A DNA stretch of 64,000 nt from Muribaculaceae bacterium (GTDB lineage Bacteria > Bacteroidota > Bacteroidia > Bacteroidales > Muribaculaceae): NCBI GenBank assembly GCA_017409345.1, contig JAFQSX010000002.1, forward strand, positions 1 through 64,000, in the 5' to 3' direction. Made by a program: the position numbers and the translations under genes. Positions within the stretch are counted from its first letter, which is position 1. Every line of letters begins with the position of its first letter. Below are positions 36,790-45,260 of the stretch, piece after piece. A model generated the notes under the pieces. The model did no database searches. It worked only from the letters and a program-made list of their open reading frames with translations, and was not told where the DNA came from.

Positions 36790-37893
36790 ATGAAAGTATT
36801 TATAGCGTTGTTACAAAAAGAATTTCTTCAAATTCGACGCAATTCATTCCTCCCACGATTGATCATTGCGTTCCCCATATTGGTAATGCTTCTGATGCCT
36901 CTCATCATGACTATGGATGTGAGAAATGTCAATATTGCAATTGTTGACCTCGACCATTCATCGACATCTCATCGCATTGCGTCGCATATTAATGCCTCGG
37001 AGTATCTCTCGTTAGCACAATCTACTGCCGAATATCCTCTTGCATTAGATGCATTAAAACATGGAGATATTGATATTATTGTTCAAATTCCCAACAATTT
37101 TGAACGCGATATGACCATCTCAACTCCCGAGCGCATAAGCATCACTGCCAATGCCGTAAATGCCACCAAGGGGAGCATGGGCTTGCAATATACCGTTCAA
37201 ACTATAGCCAAAGCTTTGGCCGAACTTCAATGTGAGAAAAGTCCCATAAATGTTCAAGAATTGCTCACTGTCGAGAATAGATATAATCCCACTTTAAATT
37301 ATAGGTATTATATGATTCCAGCCTTGATGATTATTTTGTTTATTCTCATATGCGGATTTCTCCCTGCGTTGAGCATCGTGGGCGAAAAAGAGAGTGGCAC
37401 AATTGAACAAATAAATGTCACCCCTATCTCAAAATTAACTTTTACGCTATCAAAACTTGTCCCCTACTGGATTATAGGACTATTTGTTGTAACGGTGGCC
37501 ATGATTGTAGCACGATTAGTTTATGGTCTCTCGCCTGTAGGGTCGGTTGCGACAATATACTTTGGGGCAATATTGTTTATTTTCACCATCTCGGGTTTTA
37601 GCATCACTATTGCCAACTTTTCCGACACTATGCAACAAACGATGTTTGTAATGTTCTTTTTCGTTATGATATTCATGTTGTTGAGTGGGCTTCTCACCCC
37701 CATCGACTCCATGCCACAATGGGCACAGCGTTTCACGCTATTGCTTCCTCCTCGCTATCTCGTTGAGATATTGCGCTCGGTATATCTCAAAGGGACAACC
37801 TTCATTGAACTATGGCCCAACTTTGTTGCATTAGGCATTTTTGCCATATTTTTCAATACACTTGCAGCACTCACCTACAAGAAACAAGCATAG
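36790..37893 (+). CDS. ABC-2 permease (YbhR-like)
   Basis: 367 residues with the same layout as the preceding gene: an N-terminal helix (FLPRLIIAFPILVMLLMPLIM), a periplasmic domain, GEKESGTIEQINVTPISK and five C-terminal helices. The two permeases are paralogues and probably pair as a heterodimer. It closes the operon; I see no hairpin terminator in the 90 bp before the next promoter. Confidence 0.87.
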   Translation: MKVFIALLQKEFLQIRRNSFLPRLIIAFPILVMLLMPLIMTMDVRNVNIAIVDLDHSSTSHRIASHINASEYLSLAQSTAEYPLALDALKHGDIDIIVQIPNNFERDMTISTPERISITANAVNATKGSMGLQYTVQTIAKALAELQCEKSPINVQELLTVENRYNPTLNYRYYMIPALMIILFILICGFLPALSIVGEKESGTIEQINVTPISKLTFTLSKLVPYWIIGLFVVTVAMIVARLVYGLSPVGSVATIYFGAILFIFTISGFSITIANFSDTMQQTMFVMFFFVMIFMLLSGLLTPIDSMPQWAQRFTLLLPPRYLVEILRSVYLKGTTFIELWPNFVALGIFAIFFNTLAALTYKKQA

Positions 37894-37930
37894 CAAAGTA
37901 TGCCACTCATGCCATTTGTCGTTGATTGAT

Positions 37931-37961
37931 TTTGTGGGAACCTATTTTTTCATTAGTTTTG
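37931..37961 (+). promoter_or_regulatory. Promoter of the DAACS symporter gene
   Basis: TAGTTTTG at 37954-37961 and TTTG at 37931-37934, 19-bp spacing; 23 bp before the ATG at 37985. Confidence 0.7.
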
Positions 37962-37984
37962 CATAAAATAATACTAACAAAATC

Positions 37985-39142
37985 ATGAAACTACCCCGTA
38001 TCAATCTACTCACTCGCATATTAATTGCTATAATACTCGGTATAGGTGCCGGCATAGTGTTTCCCCATGCGTTGGCTCGTGTATTTGTGACTTTTAATGG
38101 CATTTTTAGCGAACTACTTGGTTTTTGCATTCCTCTGATTATAATAGGCTTTGTAGCCCCAGCAATTGCCGACATCGGTTCTCGAGCCGGAAAAATGCTT
38201 TTTGTCACCACGCTTATCGCTTATGGAATGACTCTATTTGCCGGATTTAGTTCATATTTTGTAAGCGACACATTTTTCCCCTCACTCATATCAGCACAAA
38301 TCGGAGCCAATGAGATTGCACAAGATGCCTCTCTTACACCTTATTTCTCAGTAAAAATTCCTCCTTTGATGAATGTGATGACTGCTCTTGTATTAGCATT
38401 CACTTTAGGGCTCGGTTGCGCTAAAATCAAAGGAGAAACTCTTCGCAATGCCATAAATGATTTTCGTGACATTATTAACCTTGTCATATCAAAGGTAATT
38501 ATACCATTATTACCCGTTTACATTTTCGGGATTTTCCTTAACATGACCATTTCGGGACAAGTGGGAGGCATCATCATCACATTTGCTAAAATCATTGCTG
38601 TAATATTTGCTCTACATATCGGCATCCTAATTTTGCAATATTGTATTGCTTCACTTTTCAGTGGCAAAAATCCGTTTAAATCGCTTGCAACGATGATGCC
38701 GGCCTATTTTACAGCTCTCGGCACTCAATCATCGGCAGCAACTATTCCGGTAACTCTTCGCCAATCAATAAAAACCGGAGTAAATGAAGATGTAGCCGGA
38801 TTTGTAATACCTCTTTGTGCAACTATTCACATGAGTGGAAGTACTCTTAAAATCGTGGCTTGCGCCATGGCATTAATGATAACAAATGGGATGGTTTATG
38901 ATTTTTCAATGTTTGCCGGCTTCATCAGTATGCTTGGTATCACTATTGTCGCTGCTCCCGGAGTGCCCGGTGGTGCAATCATGGCTTCACTTGGGTTACT
39001 CTCTGCTATGCTCGGATTTAGCGAAGCCGACAATGCATTGATGATAGCCCTCTACATTGCAATGGATAGTTTCGGCACTGCATGCAATGTGACCGGAGAT
39101 GGTGCAATCGCACAAATAATCAATCGTATTTTCAAAAAATAG
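37985..39142 (+). CDS. Dicarboxylate/amino acid:cation symporter (DAACS, SLC1 family)
   Basis: 385 residues, about eight helices plus two re-entrant loops. Signatures: TALGTQSSAATIPVTL (first hairpin, SSAAT), ATIHMSGST in the helix-7 position where glutamate transporters have NMDGT, VAAPGVPGGAIM (second hairpin) and MDSFGTACNVTGDGAIA, corresponding to D-x-x-x-T-x-x-N-V-x-G-D. The family moves acidic or small neutral amino acids with Na+ or H+. The changed NMDGT motif leaves Na+ coupling and substrate open; serine/threonine, glutamate or a dicarboxylate are possible. Own promoter, own terminator. Confidence 0.85.
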   Translation: MKLPRINLLTRILIAIILGIGAGIVFPHALARVFVTFNGIFSELLGFCIPLIIIGFVAPAIADIGSRAGKMLFVTTLIAYGMTLFAGFSSYFVSDTFFPSLISAQIGANEIAQDASLTPYFSVKIPPLMNVMTALVLAFTLGLGCAKIKGETLRNAINDFRDIINLVISKVIIPLLPVYIFGIFLNMTISGQVGGIIITFAKIIAVIFALHIGILILQYCIASLFSGKNPFKSLATMMPAYFTALGTQSSAATIPVTLRQSIKTGVNEDVAGFVIPLCATIHMSGSTLKIVACAMALMITNGMVYDFSMFAGFISMLGITIVAAPGVPGGAIMASLGLLSAMLGFSEADNALMIALYIAMDSFGTACNVTGDGAIAQIINRIFKK

Positions 39143-39170
39143 ATTCCCAATTATTTCTTTAATAATATAA

Positions 39171-39203
39171 TAAGAGGCAGACTTGTCGGTCTGCCTCTTA
39201 TTG
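39171..39203. terminator. Bidirectional terminator
   Basis: 12-bp perfect stem 39171-39182 / 39189-39200 (TAAGAGGCAGAC and complement) between two convergent genes; T/A-rich on both sides. Confidence 0.75.
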
Positions 39204-39224
39204 TACAAATATTGTTTATGGTAA

Positions 39225-40718
39225 TTATTCAAACTTAGACCAATCGGTGTTGCGCATATCGCCCGATGCAGCAAACTCGGTGTGGAATGCAAGTGCTGCA
39301 TTGAGAGAGTGAGGAGTTTGTCCACCTTTACCCATTTTGAGATAATCCCAAAGTAGTTGTTTGTATTCGGGGTGAACACAGTTTTCGATAACTGTTTCAG
39401 CACGTTGAACAGGATCTTTACCACGAAGGTCGGCAATACCTTGGTCAGTGATAAGCACGTCAACAGAATGTTCGCTATGATCAAGGTGAGAAACCATAGG
39501 CACCACATTACTAATCAAGCCACCCTTAGTCACTGAAGGACAACTGAAGATTGAAAGATAAGCGTTGCGAGTAAAGTCACCAGAGCCGCCAATACCGTTC
39601 ATCATTTTTGTACCAAGCACATGAGTAGAGTTGATATTACCGAAGATATCGGCTTCGAGCGCAGTATTCATTGTAATAAGACCGAGACGACGCACGATTT
39701 CAGGGTTGTTTGAAATTTCACCCGGACGAAGGAGTATCTTATCGTGGAAGAAATCCATATTGTTAAACACACGATCCATTGCATCGTCAGAGAATGTCAA
39801 AGAGCAAGTACTAGCAAATTTACATTTTCCGATTTCCATCAATTCCACAACAGAGTCTTGGATAACCTCAGTGTACATTTCAAATTGAGGTATTTCTTTG
39901 CTTTCACCAAGCCCATGAAGTACTGCGTTTGCCACATTACCCACACCTGATTGCATAGGAAGGAATTCTTTAGGAAGACGACCGGCGCGCAATTCGGCAA
40001 GAAGGAAGTCGCACACATTTGCGCCGATTTGCATTGTAGTTGCATCAGGCTCGGTAAATCCTTTTACACCATCTTTAGCCGAAGTTTTAACAACTCCCAC
40101 GATTTTAGCAGGATCAACTTTCAAGATAGGAGAACCGATGCGGTCGCTAGCCTTATAAATAGGAATTTCACGACGATAAGGAGGATCGGCAGGAAGATAT
40201 ACGTCATGAAGACCACGCAATGTTTTGGGTAGTGCATCATTAAGTTCAATAATGATTTTATTGGCAAGCATAGCAATTGTAGGAGCGATACCCATACCTG
40301 TACCTAACACAATTTCCCCGTTGTCGTTGATATCAGCAGCCTCTATAATAGCCACATCAAGTTTACCAAATACACCATAACGCATTTTTTGCGCTAATTC
40401 CGATAAGTGTAAATCAAAATAGTGAGCATCGTGAGCATTAAGACGCTTACGAAGATCGGGGCTACTTTGATAAGGTGTACGCATATTGATTGCATTAGCA
40501 CGAGCAAGTGCACCATCAACATGGTCATTAGTTGATGCTCCGGTAAAAATATTCACTTTAAACTCGCGTCCTGCCTCATGTTCCTTTACAGCAATTTCAG
40601 CAAGAGCCTCGGTAACTACTTTAGGGGTTCCCGATGCGGTAAATCCCGAAAGACCTATACTATCACCATTTTTAATTTGCTCGGCAGCATCTTGTGCCGA
40701 AATAAAATTCAATGCCAT
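39225..40718 (-). CDS. Succinyl-CoA:acetate CoA-transferase / acetyl-CoA hydrolase family
   Basis: 497 residues, class I CoA-transferase of the succinate/acetate CoA-transferase type (Cat1/ScpC/AarC group). The predicted catalytic glutamate is E284 in MYTEVIQDS; the CoA-binding region includes GVGNVANAVLHGLG (258-271) and the C-terminal EADIFGNINSTHVLGTKMMNGIGGSGDF. In gut Bacteroidales this enzyme links acetate and succinate (or propionate) pools during fermentation. It lies 29 bp downstream of a small membrane-protein gene and is probably co-transcribed with it. Confidence 0.9.
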   Translation of the reverse strand: MALNFISAQDAAEQIKNGDSIGLSGFTASGTPKVVTEALAEIAVKEHEAGREFKVNIFTGASTNDHVDGALARANAINMRTPYQSSPDLRKRLNAHDAHYFDLHLSELAQKMRYGVFGKLDVAIIEAADINDNGEIVLGTGMGIAPTIAMLANKIIIELNDALPKTLRGLHDVYLPADPPYRREIPIYKASDRIGSPILKVDPAKIVGVVKTSAKDGVKGFTEPDATTMQIGANVCDFLLAELRAGRLPKEFLPMQSGVGNVANAVLHGLGESKEIPQFEMYTEVIQDSVVELMEIGKCKFASTCSLTFSDDAMDRVFNNMDFFHDKILLRPGEISNNPEIVRRLGLITMNTALEADIFGNINSTHVLGTKMMNGIGGSGDFTRNAYLSIFSCPSVTKGGLISNVVPMVSHLDHSEHSVDVLITDQGIADLRGKDPVQRAETVIENCVHPEYKQLLWDYLKMGKGGQTPHSLNAALAFHTEFAASGDMRNTDWSKFE

Positions 40719-40747
40719 TTTAGAAAAATGATTTAATGAAAGTTATA

Positions 40748-41098
40748 TTAAAATTTTGTTTTTAAGATTTCACTATCTATTATCGCCCTTCTCCAACGCT
40801 CGGCATGTGCTTGTTCTTGTTCATCGGTCATTTCCGATTCCAAGATCGACGATTGAGTTGATGCAGGCTGATTGGTAACCGACTGTCCTTCTTGAAAATA
40901 AGCAGGAGGCATATTAGGTTTTACCGGTTCCGACTCAACAACATCGTCATAAAAAAACGGTGGAAATTCAGTCTTTGGACGTTTGGGTGGATGGGGCGTA
41001 GATTTCTTCGCTTGCTCCTTCTTTGCATCACCGATTATGGTCTTTACAATAAAGAACACAACTATTAAAATACCTATAATTAGTTTGGAAGTATCCAC
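40748..41098 (-). CDS. Small single-span membrane protein, proline-rich
   Basis: 116 residues from the GTG at 41098. The frame extends to a TTG at 41119, but that lies inside the predicted -7 element (41117-41124), so the GTG is chosen. One membrane helix (about 5-23, LIIGILIVVFFIVKTIIG) is followed by a Lys/Pro-rich stretch (HPPKRPKTEFPPFF) and a charged helical tail. No family recognised. It may be the first gene of the transcript that carries the CoA-transferase. Confidence 0.6.
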   Translation of the reverse strand: MDTSKLIIGILIVVFFIVKTIIGDAKKEQAKKSTPHPPKRPKTEFPPFFYDDVVESEPVKPNMPPAYFQEGQSVTNQPASTQSSILESEMTDEQEQAHAERWRRAIIDSEILKTKF

Positions 41099-41114
41099 AG
41101 TTTTAGTAATTTTG
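41084..41114 (+). promoter_or_regulatory. miaB promoter
   Basis: TTTG at 41084-41087 and TAATTTTG at 41107-41114, 19-bp spacing. Its -7 element is 2 bp from the opposing -7 element on the minus strand. Confidence 0.7.
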
Positions 41115-41116
41115 TA

Positions 41117-41148
41117 CAAATTTAGATAATTCTCTTTTCAAATACAAA
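41117..41148 (-). promoter_or_regulatory. Promoter of the small membrane protein / CoA-transferase unit
   Basis: Minus-strand TAAATTTG (41117-41124) and TTTG (41145-41148), 20-bp spacing. Confidence 0.65.
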
Positions 41149-41208
41149 GTTTTCATACTTTCTTTTTGTTATCAAGTAGAGAAATTTCATCGTTTTGAAT
41201 AAATTATT

Positions 41209-42573
41209 ATGACTGAAATCAAAAATGAATCTATAAACGCAACTACCGACCGCCATCTATTCATCGAAACGTATGGTTGTCAAATGAATGTTGCCGACAG
41301 CGAAGTTGTTGCATCAATTATGGGAATGGCCGGATATGCCATTACAGAAAAAATTGAAGATGCCGATGCTATACTCCTCAACACCTGTTCAATACGAGAC
41401 AACGCCGAACAAAAAATCGTGTCACGTCTTCAATATCTCGCATCTTTGCGACGCAAAGGACACAAAATTATTATTGGGGTCATTGGCTGTATGGCTGAAC
41501 GTGTGAAAGATTCATTGATCAATGAACATGGTGTCGATCTCGTTGCCGGTCCCGATTCATATCTTGACCTCCCCAACCTATTCGCATCGGTTGAGGCTGG
41601 AGAAAAAGCAATAAATGTAGAATTAAGCACCACCGAAACATATCGCGATATTATTCCCTCGCGTATAACAGGCAATCGAGTGAGTGGATTTATCAGCATC
41701 ATGCGTGGATGTAATAATTTCTGCTCTTACTGCATCGTGCCCTACACTCGTGGACGCGAACGTAGCCGCGAAGCACAAAGCATACTTAACGAACTTGCCG
41801 ACCTTCGTGCCAAAGGGTTTAAAGAGGTCACCCTTCTCGGTCAAAATGTCAATAGTTATAACTACAAAGATGCCGAAGGAAACACTACTGACTTTGCATC
41901 GCTATTGGCTATGGTAGCCGAAGCGGCTCCCGATATGCGTGTGCGTTTCACAACCTCTCACCCAAAGGATATGAGCGATGAAATCATTGCCACTATTGCT
42001 CGTTACCCCAATGTGTGTAACCACATTCACCTTCCGGTACAATCGGGAAGCAACTCGGTACTTAAAGATATGAACCGCCGATACACTCGCGAGTGGTATC
42101 TCGACCGCATCGCAGCCATTCGTCTCGCCATACCCGATTGTGGCATTTCTACCGATATGTTCACCGGTTTCTATAACGAGACCGAAGATGATTTCCAACT
42201 CACTCTCGACCTTATGCGTGAAGTGGGATTTGATGCTTCGTTTATGTTTAAATACTCTGAGCGTCCCGGCACAATGGCTTCGAAACACATGCCCGACAAT
42301 GTGCCTGAAGATGTGAAAATCGATCGTCTCAACCGCATGATTGCTCTTCAAAACGAACTTTCGCTTGAGTCAAACCGCAAAGACATAGGTAAAGAATTTG
42401 ATGTGTTGGTCGAAGGTGTTTCAAAACGCAGCAAAGAGCAATTTGTGGGTCGCACTCAACAAAACAAAACATGTGTGTTCCCTCGTGGCAACTACCGCAT
42501 TGGCGACATTGTTAATGTGCGTGTGCTCGAAGTATCTTCAGCAACACTTATCTGCGAATTGATTGAGAATTAA
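41209..42573 (+). CDS. miaB: tRNA-2-methylthio-N6-dimethylallyladenosine synthase
   Basis: 454 residues, methylthiotransferase that adds the 2-methylthio group to i6A37 in tRNA. The N-terminal UPF0004 domain carries the auxiliary-cluster cysteines C24, C60 and C94; the radical-SAM cluster is C168-x3-C172-x2-C175 in RGCNNFCSYCIVPYTRGRE. A C-terminal TRAM domain starts near 390 (EFDVLVEGVSKRS). Length and motifs are normal; MiaB is favoured over RimO because of the CSYCIVPYTRGRERSR context. It has its own promoter at 41084-41114 overlapping that of the divergent gene. Confidence 0.93.
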   Translation: MTEIKNESINATTDRHLFIETYGCQMNVADSEVVASIMGMAGYAITEKIEDADAILLNTCSIRDNAEQKIVSRLQYLASLRRKGHKIIIGVIGCMAERVKDSLINEHGVDLVAGPDSYLDLPNLFASVEAGEKAINVELSTTETYRDIIPSRITGNRVSGFISIMRGCNNFCSYCIVPYTRGRERSREAQSILNELADLRAKGFKEVTLLGQNVNSYNYKDAEGNTTDFASLLAMVAEAAPDMRVRFTTSHPKDMSDEIIATIARYPNVCNHIHLPVQSGSNSVLKDMNRRYTREWYLDRIAAIRLAIPDCGISTDMFTGFYNETEDDFQLTLDLMREVGFDASFMFKYSERPGTMASKHMPDNVPEDVKIDRLNRMIALQNELSLESNRKDIGKEFDVLVEGVSKRSKEQFVGRTQQNKTCVFPRGNYRIGDIVNVRVLEVSSATLICELIEN

Positions 42574-42593
42574 TAATTAGCCAACGCTAATTA
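42574..42593 (+). terminator. Short hairpin after miaB
   Basis: 8-bp stem TAATTAGC/GCTAATTA (42574-42581, 42586-42593) overlapping the stop region; no T tract, so attenuation at best. Confidence 0.25.
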
Positions 42594-42620
42594 TGCATTA
42601 TGAACTACACATTATAAATT

Positions 42621-43796
42621 ATGAAAGAGGTGCTATGGAATAGAAATTACATAGCAGTGTGCACCGCCAACTTTCTACTCTTTTTTGCATTCTACTTGTT
42701 GTTGCCGATGCTACCGCTATATCTGCGCGACACTTTTTGTGCCGATAAGCAGTTGATAGGCATTATCCTATCGGGCTACACAATCACAGCCCTATTGATT
42801 CGTCCGTTTGGAGGTTTTATCGTTGATAGTTTTCCTCGCAAACGAGTATTGCTCATTTGCTATTTCTTGTTTTTCATATTCTTTGCCGGATATATCGTTG
42901 CCGGCACAATATTATTGTTTGCCATAATTCGAAGCATGCATGGATTTGCTTTTGGAGCAGTCACTGTTGCCAACAGCACTATGGCTATCGATGTGCTACC
43001 CTCCTCTCGTCGCAACGAGGGGATTGGATATTATGGTGTGAGCAACAACCTTGCGATGGCAATAGGACCATCGATTTCGATGTATCTCTACGACCACCAC
43101 ATTGATGCCAATGTGATATTTACAATCTCACTCGTGGCTGCTGCAATCGGCCTACTATGTAATGCTTCGGTAAAAGCCCCGGCCAAAGAGCAGTTCAAAG
43201 GGAAACAGCCGATATCGCTTGATAGATTTATTCTCACCAACGCCACTCCCGAGGCATTAATGGTAATATTCTTTTCTTTCTCTTATGGTATTCTTTCAAC
43301 CTATCTAGCAATATATGGCAAAGACGAAGTGGGCATTGAAGGTGGTAGTGGATTATTCTTCACCCTACTTGCCATCGGACTTATTTCGGCTCGAATATTC
43401 TCGGCTCAATGGGTTAAACGCGGACAATTGACTCGCAACATCGGAGCAGGGATGATTATCACAATCATCGGGTTCTCGCTATTCACCTTTTGGCGCGACA
43501 TTACAGGCTTCTACCTATCTGCCCTTGTGCTTGGCGCCGGTTACGGAGCGATGTGTCCCTCATTTCAAGCCGTATTTATCAACCTCGCGCACAATAACCG
43601 CCGTGGCACTGCCAACTCCACATATCTCACCTCATGGGATTTAGGTTTAGGCGTAGGAGTGCTCATAGGGGGAGCCATTGCCGAGCAATGGTCCTACCAC
43701 ACCGCCTATATCATAGCTGTAGCAGTGTGCATCATAGGCGCCCTCACCTTCTTCAACCACACTGCCACGCATTTCAATAAGAATAAATTGAGGTAA
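42621..43796 (+). CDS. MFS transporter
   Basis: 391 residues, twelve membrane helices, major facilitator superfamily. The loop-2/3 signature appears as GGFIVDSFPRKRVLL (near 73-87). The family and the neighbourhood suggest an efflux-type drug or metabolite transporter, but the substrate is unknown. The last 25 codons (VAVCIIGALTFF to NKLR and stop) are duplicated 1423 bp downstream at 45145-45220, beyond the ATPase gene. The hairpin that would terminate this gene now lies behind the second copy. Confidence 0.85.
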   Translation: MKEVLWNRNYIAVCTANFLLFFAFYLLLPMLPLYLRDTFCADKQLIGIILSGYTITALLIRPFGGFIVDSFPRKRVLLICYFLFFIFFAGYIVAGTILLFAIIRSMHGFAFGAVTVANSTMAIDVLPSSRRNEGIGYYGVSNNLAMAIGPSISMYLYDHHIDANVIFTISLVAAAIGLLCNASVKAPAKEQFKGKQPISLDRFILTNATPEALMVIFFSFSYGILSTYLAIYGKDEVGIEGGSGLFFTLLAIGLISARIFSAQWVKRGQLTRNIGAGMIITIIGFSLFTFWRDITGFYLSALVLGAGYGAMCPSFQAVFINLAHNNRRGTANSTYLTSWDLGLGVGVLIGGAIAEQWSYHTAYIIAVAVCIIGALTFFNHTATHFNKNKLR

Positions 43797-43797
43797 A
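43722..43797 (+). repeat. 76-bp direct repeat, left copy (MFS gene 3' end)
   Basis: Matches 45145-45220 at 75 of 76 positions; the only difference is AAG versus AAA (synonymous Lys). It covers the last 24 codons plus stop of the MFS gene. Confidence 0.9.
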
Positions 43798-43802
43798 TCT
43801 CC

Positions 43803-44993
43803 TTACACAAATAGTTCGGTTGGCTTCATTTCTAAAAAATCTTCAATAGGAATCCCATCTGTCCCTATTGTAAAAAGTGAAGTTGGTCTATATTTTTCGT
43901 TAAATATAGACATTCCTTTATTTGTTGAATCTTTACCACTTTTTACTTCTATTGCCACCACTTTTGAGCCTTTTTGGATTACAAAATCCACCTCTTGGCT
44001 ATTTTCATTCCAATAATACAACTTATAATCATTTACTTTAGAGTGATTCAATAGATGCGTTCCCACCACCGATTCAAATATACGTCCCCATAATTTAGGG
44101 TTATCTTTTGCCTCTCTAAAATTTAGTTCACTTTGCGCACTTAACAACGCATTGTTATAAACTTGAAACTTTGGTTTTGATGCTCGCTTACGAATTATAT
44201 CACACGCATATTTATCTATTCCACACAAAAGCCCTGCTGTATCCAACATTTTCAGATAGTTACTTAATGTGGTTATATTACCACGTTCCATTAATTCTCC
44301 TTGAATTTTAGTAAGTGATAATATCTGCGACGAATAAGAACATCCTATTTCAAACAAACGATGCAACAACACGGGCTTATCTATCCTCGTAAGCATAAGT
44401 ATATCCTTTGAGATACTCGCCTCAATAAGCGAGTTCTTCACATATCGTTTCCACCGTTCCTCATCATTAATCAATGACGCAGCACCAGGATATCCTCCAA
44501 ACCAAATATACTCATCAATGCTCCAGCCAAATGCATCCTTCATCTCTTTATACGACCAATGAGGTATATATATCGATTCAAATCGTCCGGCTAACGATTC
44601 AGAAAGTCCTTTTTGAATAAGCAATGATGACGAGCCCAATATTACCAATTTTATGGGCACATCGTTAAATGTATCTAAATCCCACTCTTTTTTAATTACT
44701 TCACTCCAGTTCTCTATCTTTTGCACCTCATCAATCACCAATAATAGTTCTTGCTTATGCTGCGAATATTGCAATCTGGCATCTGACCAAATCTTTCTTA
44801 ACCACATTGCATCTACCCCTAAAATATCATCGGCAGTTTCAAATATATATGGTTGGGTAATATTTGACAAAACTTGTTTTATAAGTGTTGTTTTCCCCAC
44901 TTGACGAGGACCATATATCACTTGAATAAACTTTCGAGGCTCATCAACCCTACTCTTTATTTCCTGAAAATAAAACCGTTGTATCATATCCAT
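43803..44993 (-). CDS. AAA ATPase with DUF4143 C-terminus
   Basis: 396 residues. AAA_14-type ATPase domain with Walker A GPRQVGKT (28-35) and Walker B LLLVIDE (83-89), a sensor-like LVILGSSSLL, then a winged-helix region (GELMERGNITTLSNYLKMLDTAG) and the DUF4143 nuclease-like end (VDFVIQKGSKVVAIEVKSG). Such proteins are numerous and variable in Bacteroidales and their role is unknown; a defence, toxin or DNA-handling function has been suggested by their fold only. It is inserted between two copies of the MFS gene's 3' end, and its stop lies 6 bp from the MFS stop. A promoter (45051-45081) and three 22-bp palindromic repeats lie directly upstream. AT-rich codons support acquisition. Confidence 0.85.
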   Translation of the reverse strand: MDMIQRFYFQEIKSRVDEPRKFIQVIYGPRQVGKTTLIKQVLSNITQPYIFETADDILGVDAMWLRKIWSDARLQYSQHKQELLLVIDEVQKIENWSEVIKKEWDLDTFNDVPIKLVILGSSSLLIQKGLSESLAGRFESIYIPHWSYKEMKDAFGWSIDEYIWFGGYPGAASLINDEERWKRYVKNSLIEASISKDILMLTRIDKPVLLHRLFEIGCSYSSQILSLTKIQGELMERGNITTLSNYLKMLDTAGLLCGIDKYACDIIRKRASKPKFQVYNNALLSAQSELNFREAKDNPKLWGRIFESVVGTHLLNHSKVNDYKLYYWNENSQEVDFVIQKGSKVVAIEVKSGKDSTNKGMSIFNEKYRPTSLFTIGTDGIPIEDFLEMKPTELFV

Positions 44994-44998
44994 ATTTT

Positions 44999-45064
44999 TT
45001 ATTAAGGCAACTAAATATTTTTATTAGGTATATCTAATAATTTTATTAGGCAAAACTAATAAAA
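44999..45064. repeat. Three phased 22-bp palindromic repeats
   Basis: Units start at 44999, 45021 and 45043. The second and third are dyads TTATTAG-N6-CTAATAA; the first is a degenerate version. They cover the start of the transcript and the -7 element of the ATPase gene, so they look like operators for a dimeric repressor. Confidence 0.7.
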
Positions 45065-45081
45065 AATATATTATAATCAAA
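45051..45081 (-). promoter_or_regulatory. Promoter of the DUF4143 ATPase gene
   Basis: Minus-strand TAGTTTTG (45051-45058) and TTTG (45078-45081), 19-bp spacing. The -7 element lies inside the third 22-bp repeat. Confidence 0.7.
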
Positions 45082-45144
45082 ATATTAAACCCAAAATCCA
45101 CTAAATAAGAGTTTTATTTCTCATATTCAGCACTAAAAAACATG

Positions 45145-45220
45145 GCAGTGTGCATCATAGGCGCCCTCACCTTCTTCAACCACACTGCCACGCATTTCAA
45201 TAAAAATAAATTGAGGTAAA
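45145..45220 (+). repeat. 76-bp direct repeat, right copy
   Basis: Second copy of the MFS gene 3' end, directly followed by the hairpin at 45220-45248, so this is probably the original 3' end. A chance ATG at 45142 leaves a 25-codon frame that I do not call a gene. Confidence 0.9.
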
Positions 45221-45250
45221 AAAATGGTGAGCAGTGCTCACCATTTTTCT
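45220..45250 (+). terminator. Terminator, displaced from the MFS gene
   Basis: 14-bp inverted repeat AAAAATGGTGAGCA / complement (45220-45233, 45235-45248) ending in TTTTT. It can act in both directions and also serves the beta-barrel gene at 45261. Confidence 0.8.
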
Positions 45251-45260
45251 ATATTTTGGT

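Noticed and set aside
45142..45219. 25-codon frame starting at an ATG before the right 76-bp repeat
   Set aside because: It is simply the duplicated end of the MFS gene with a chance ATG.
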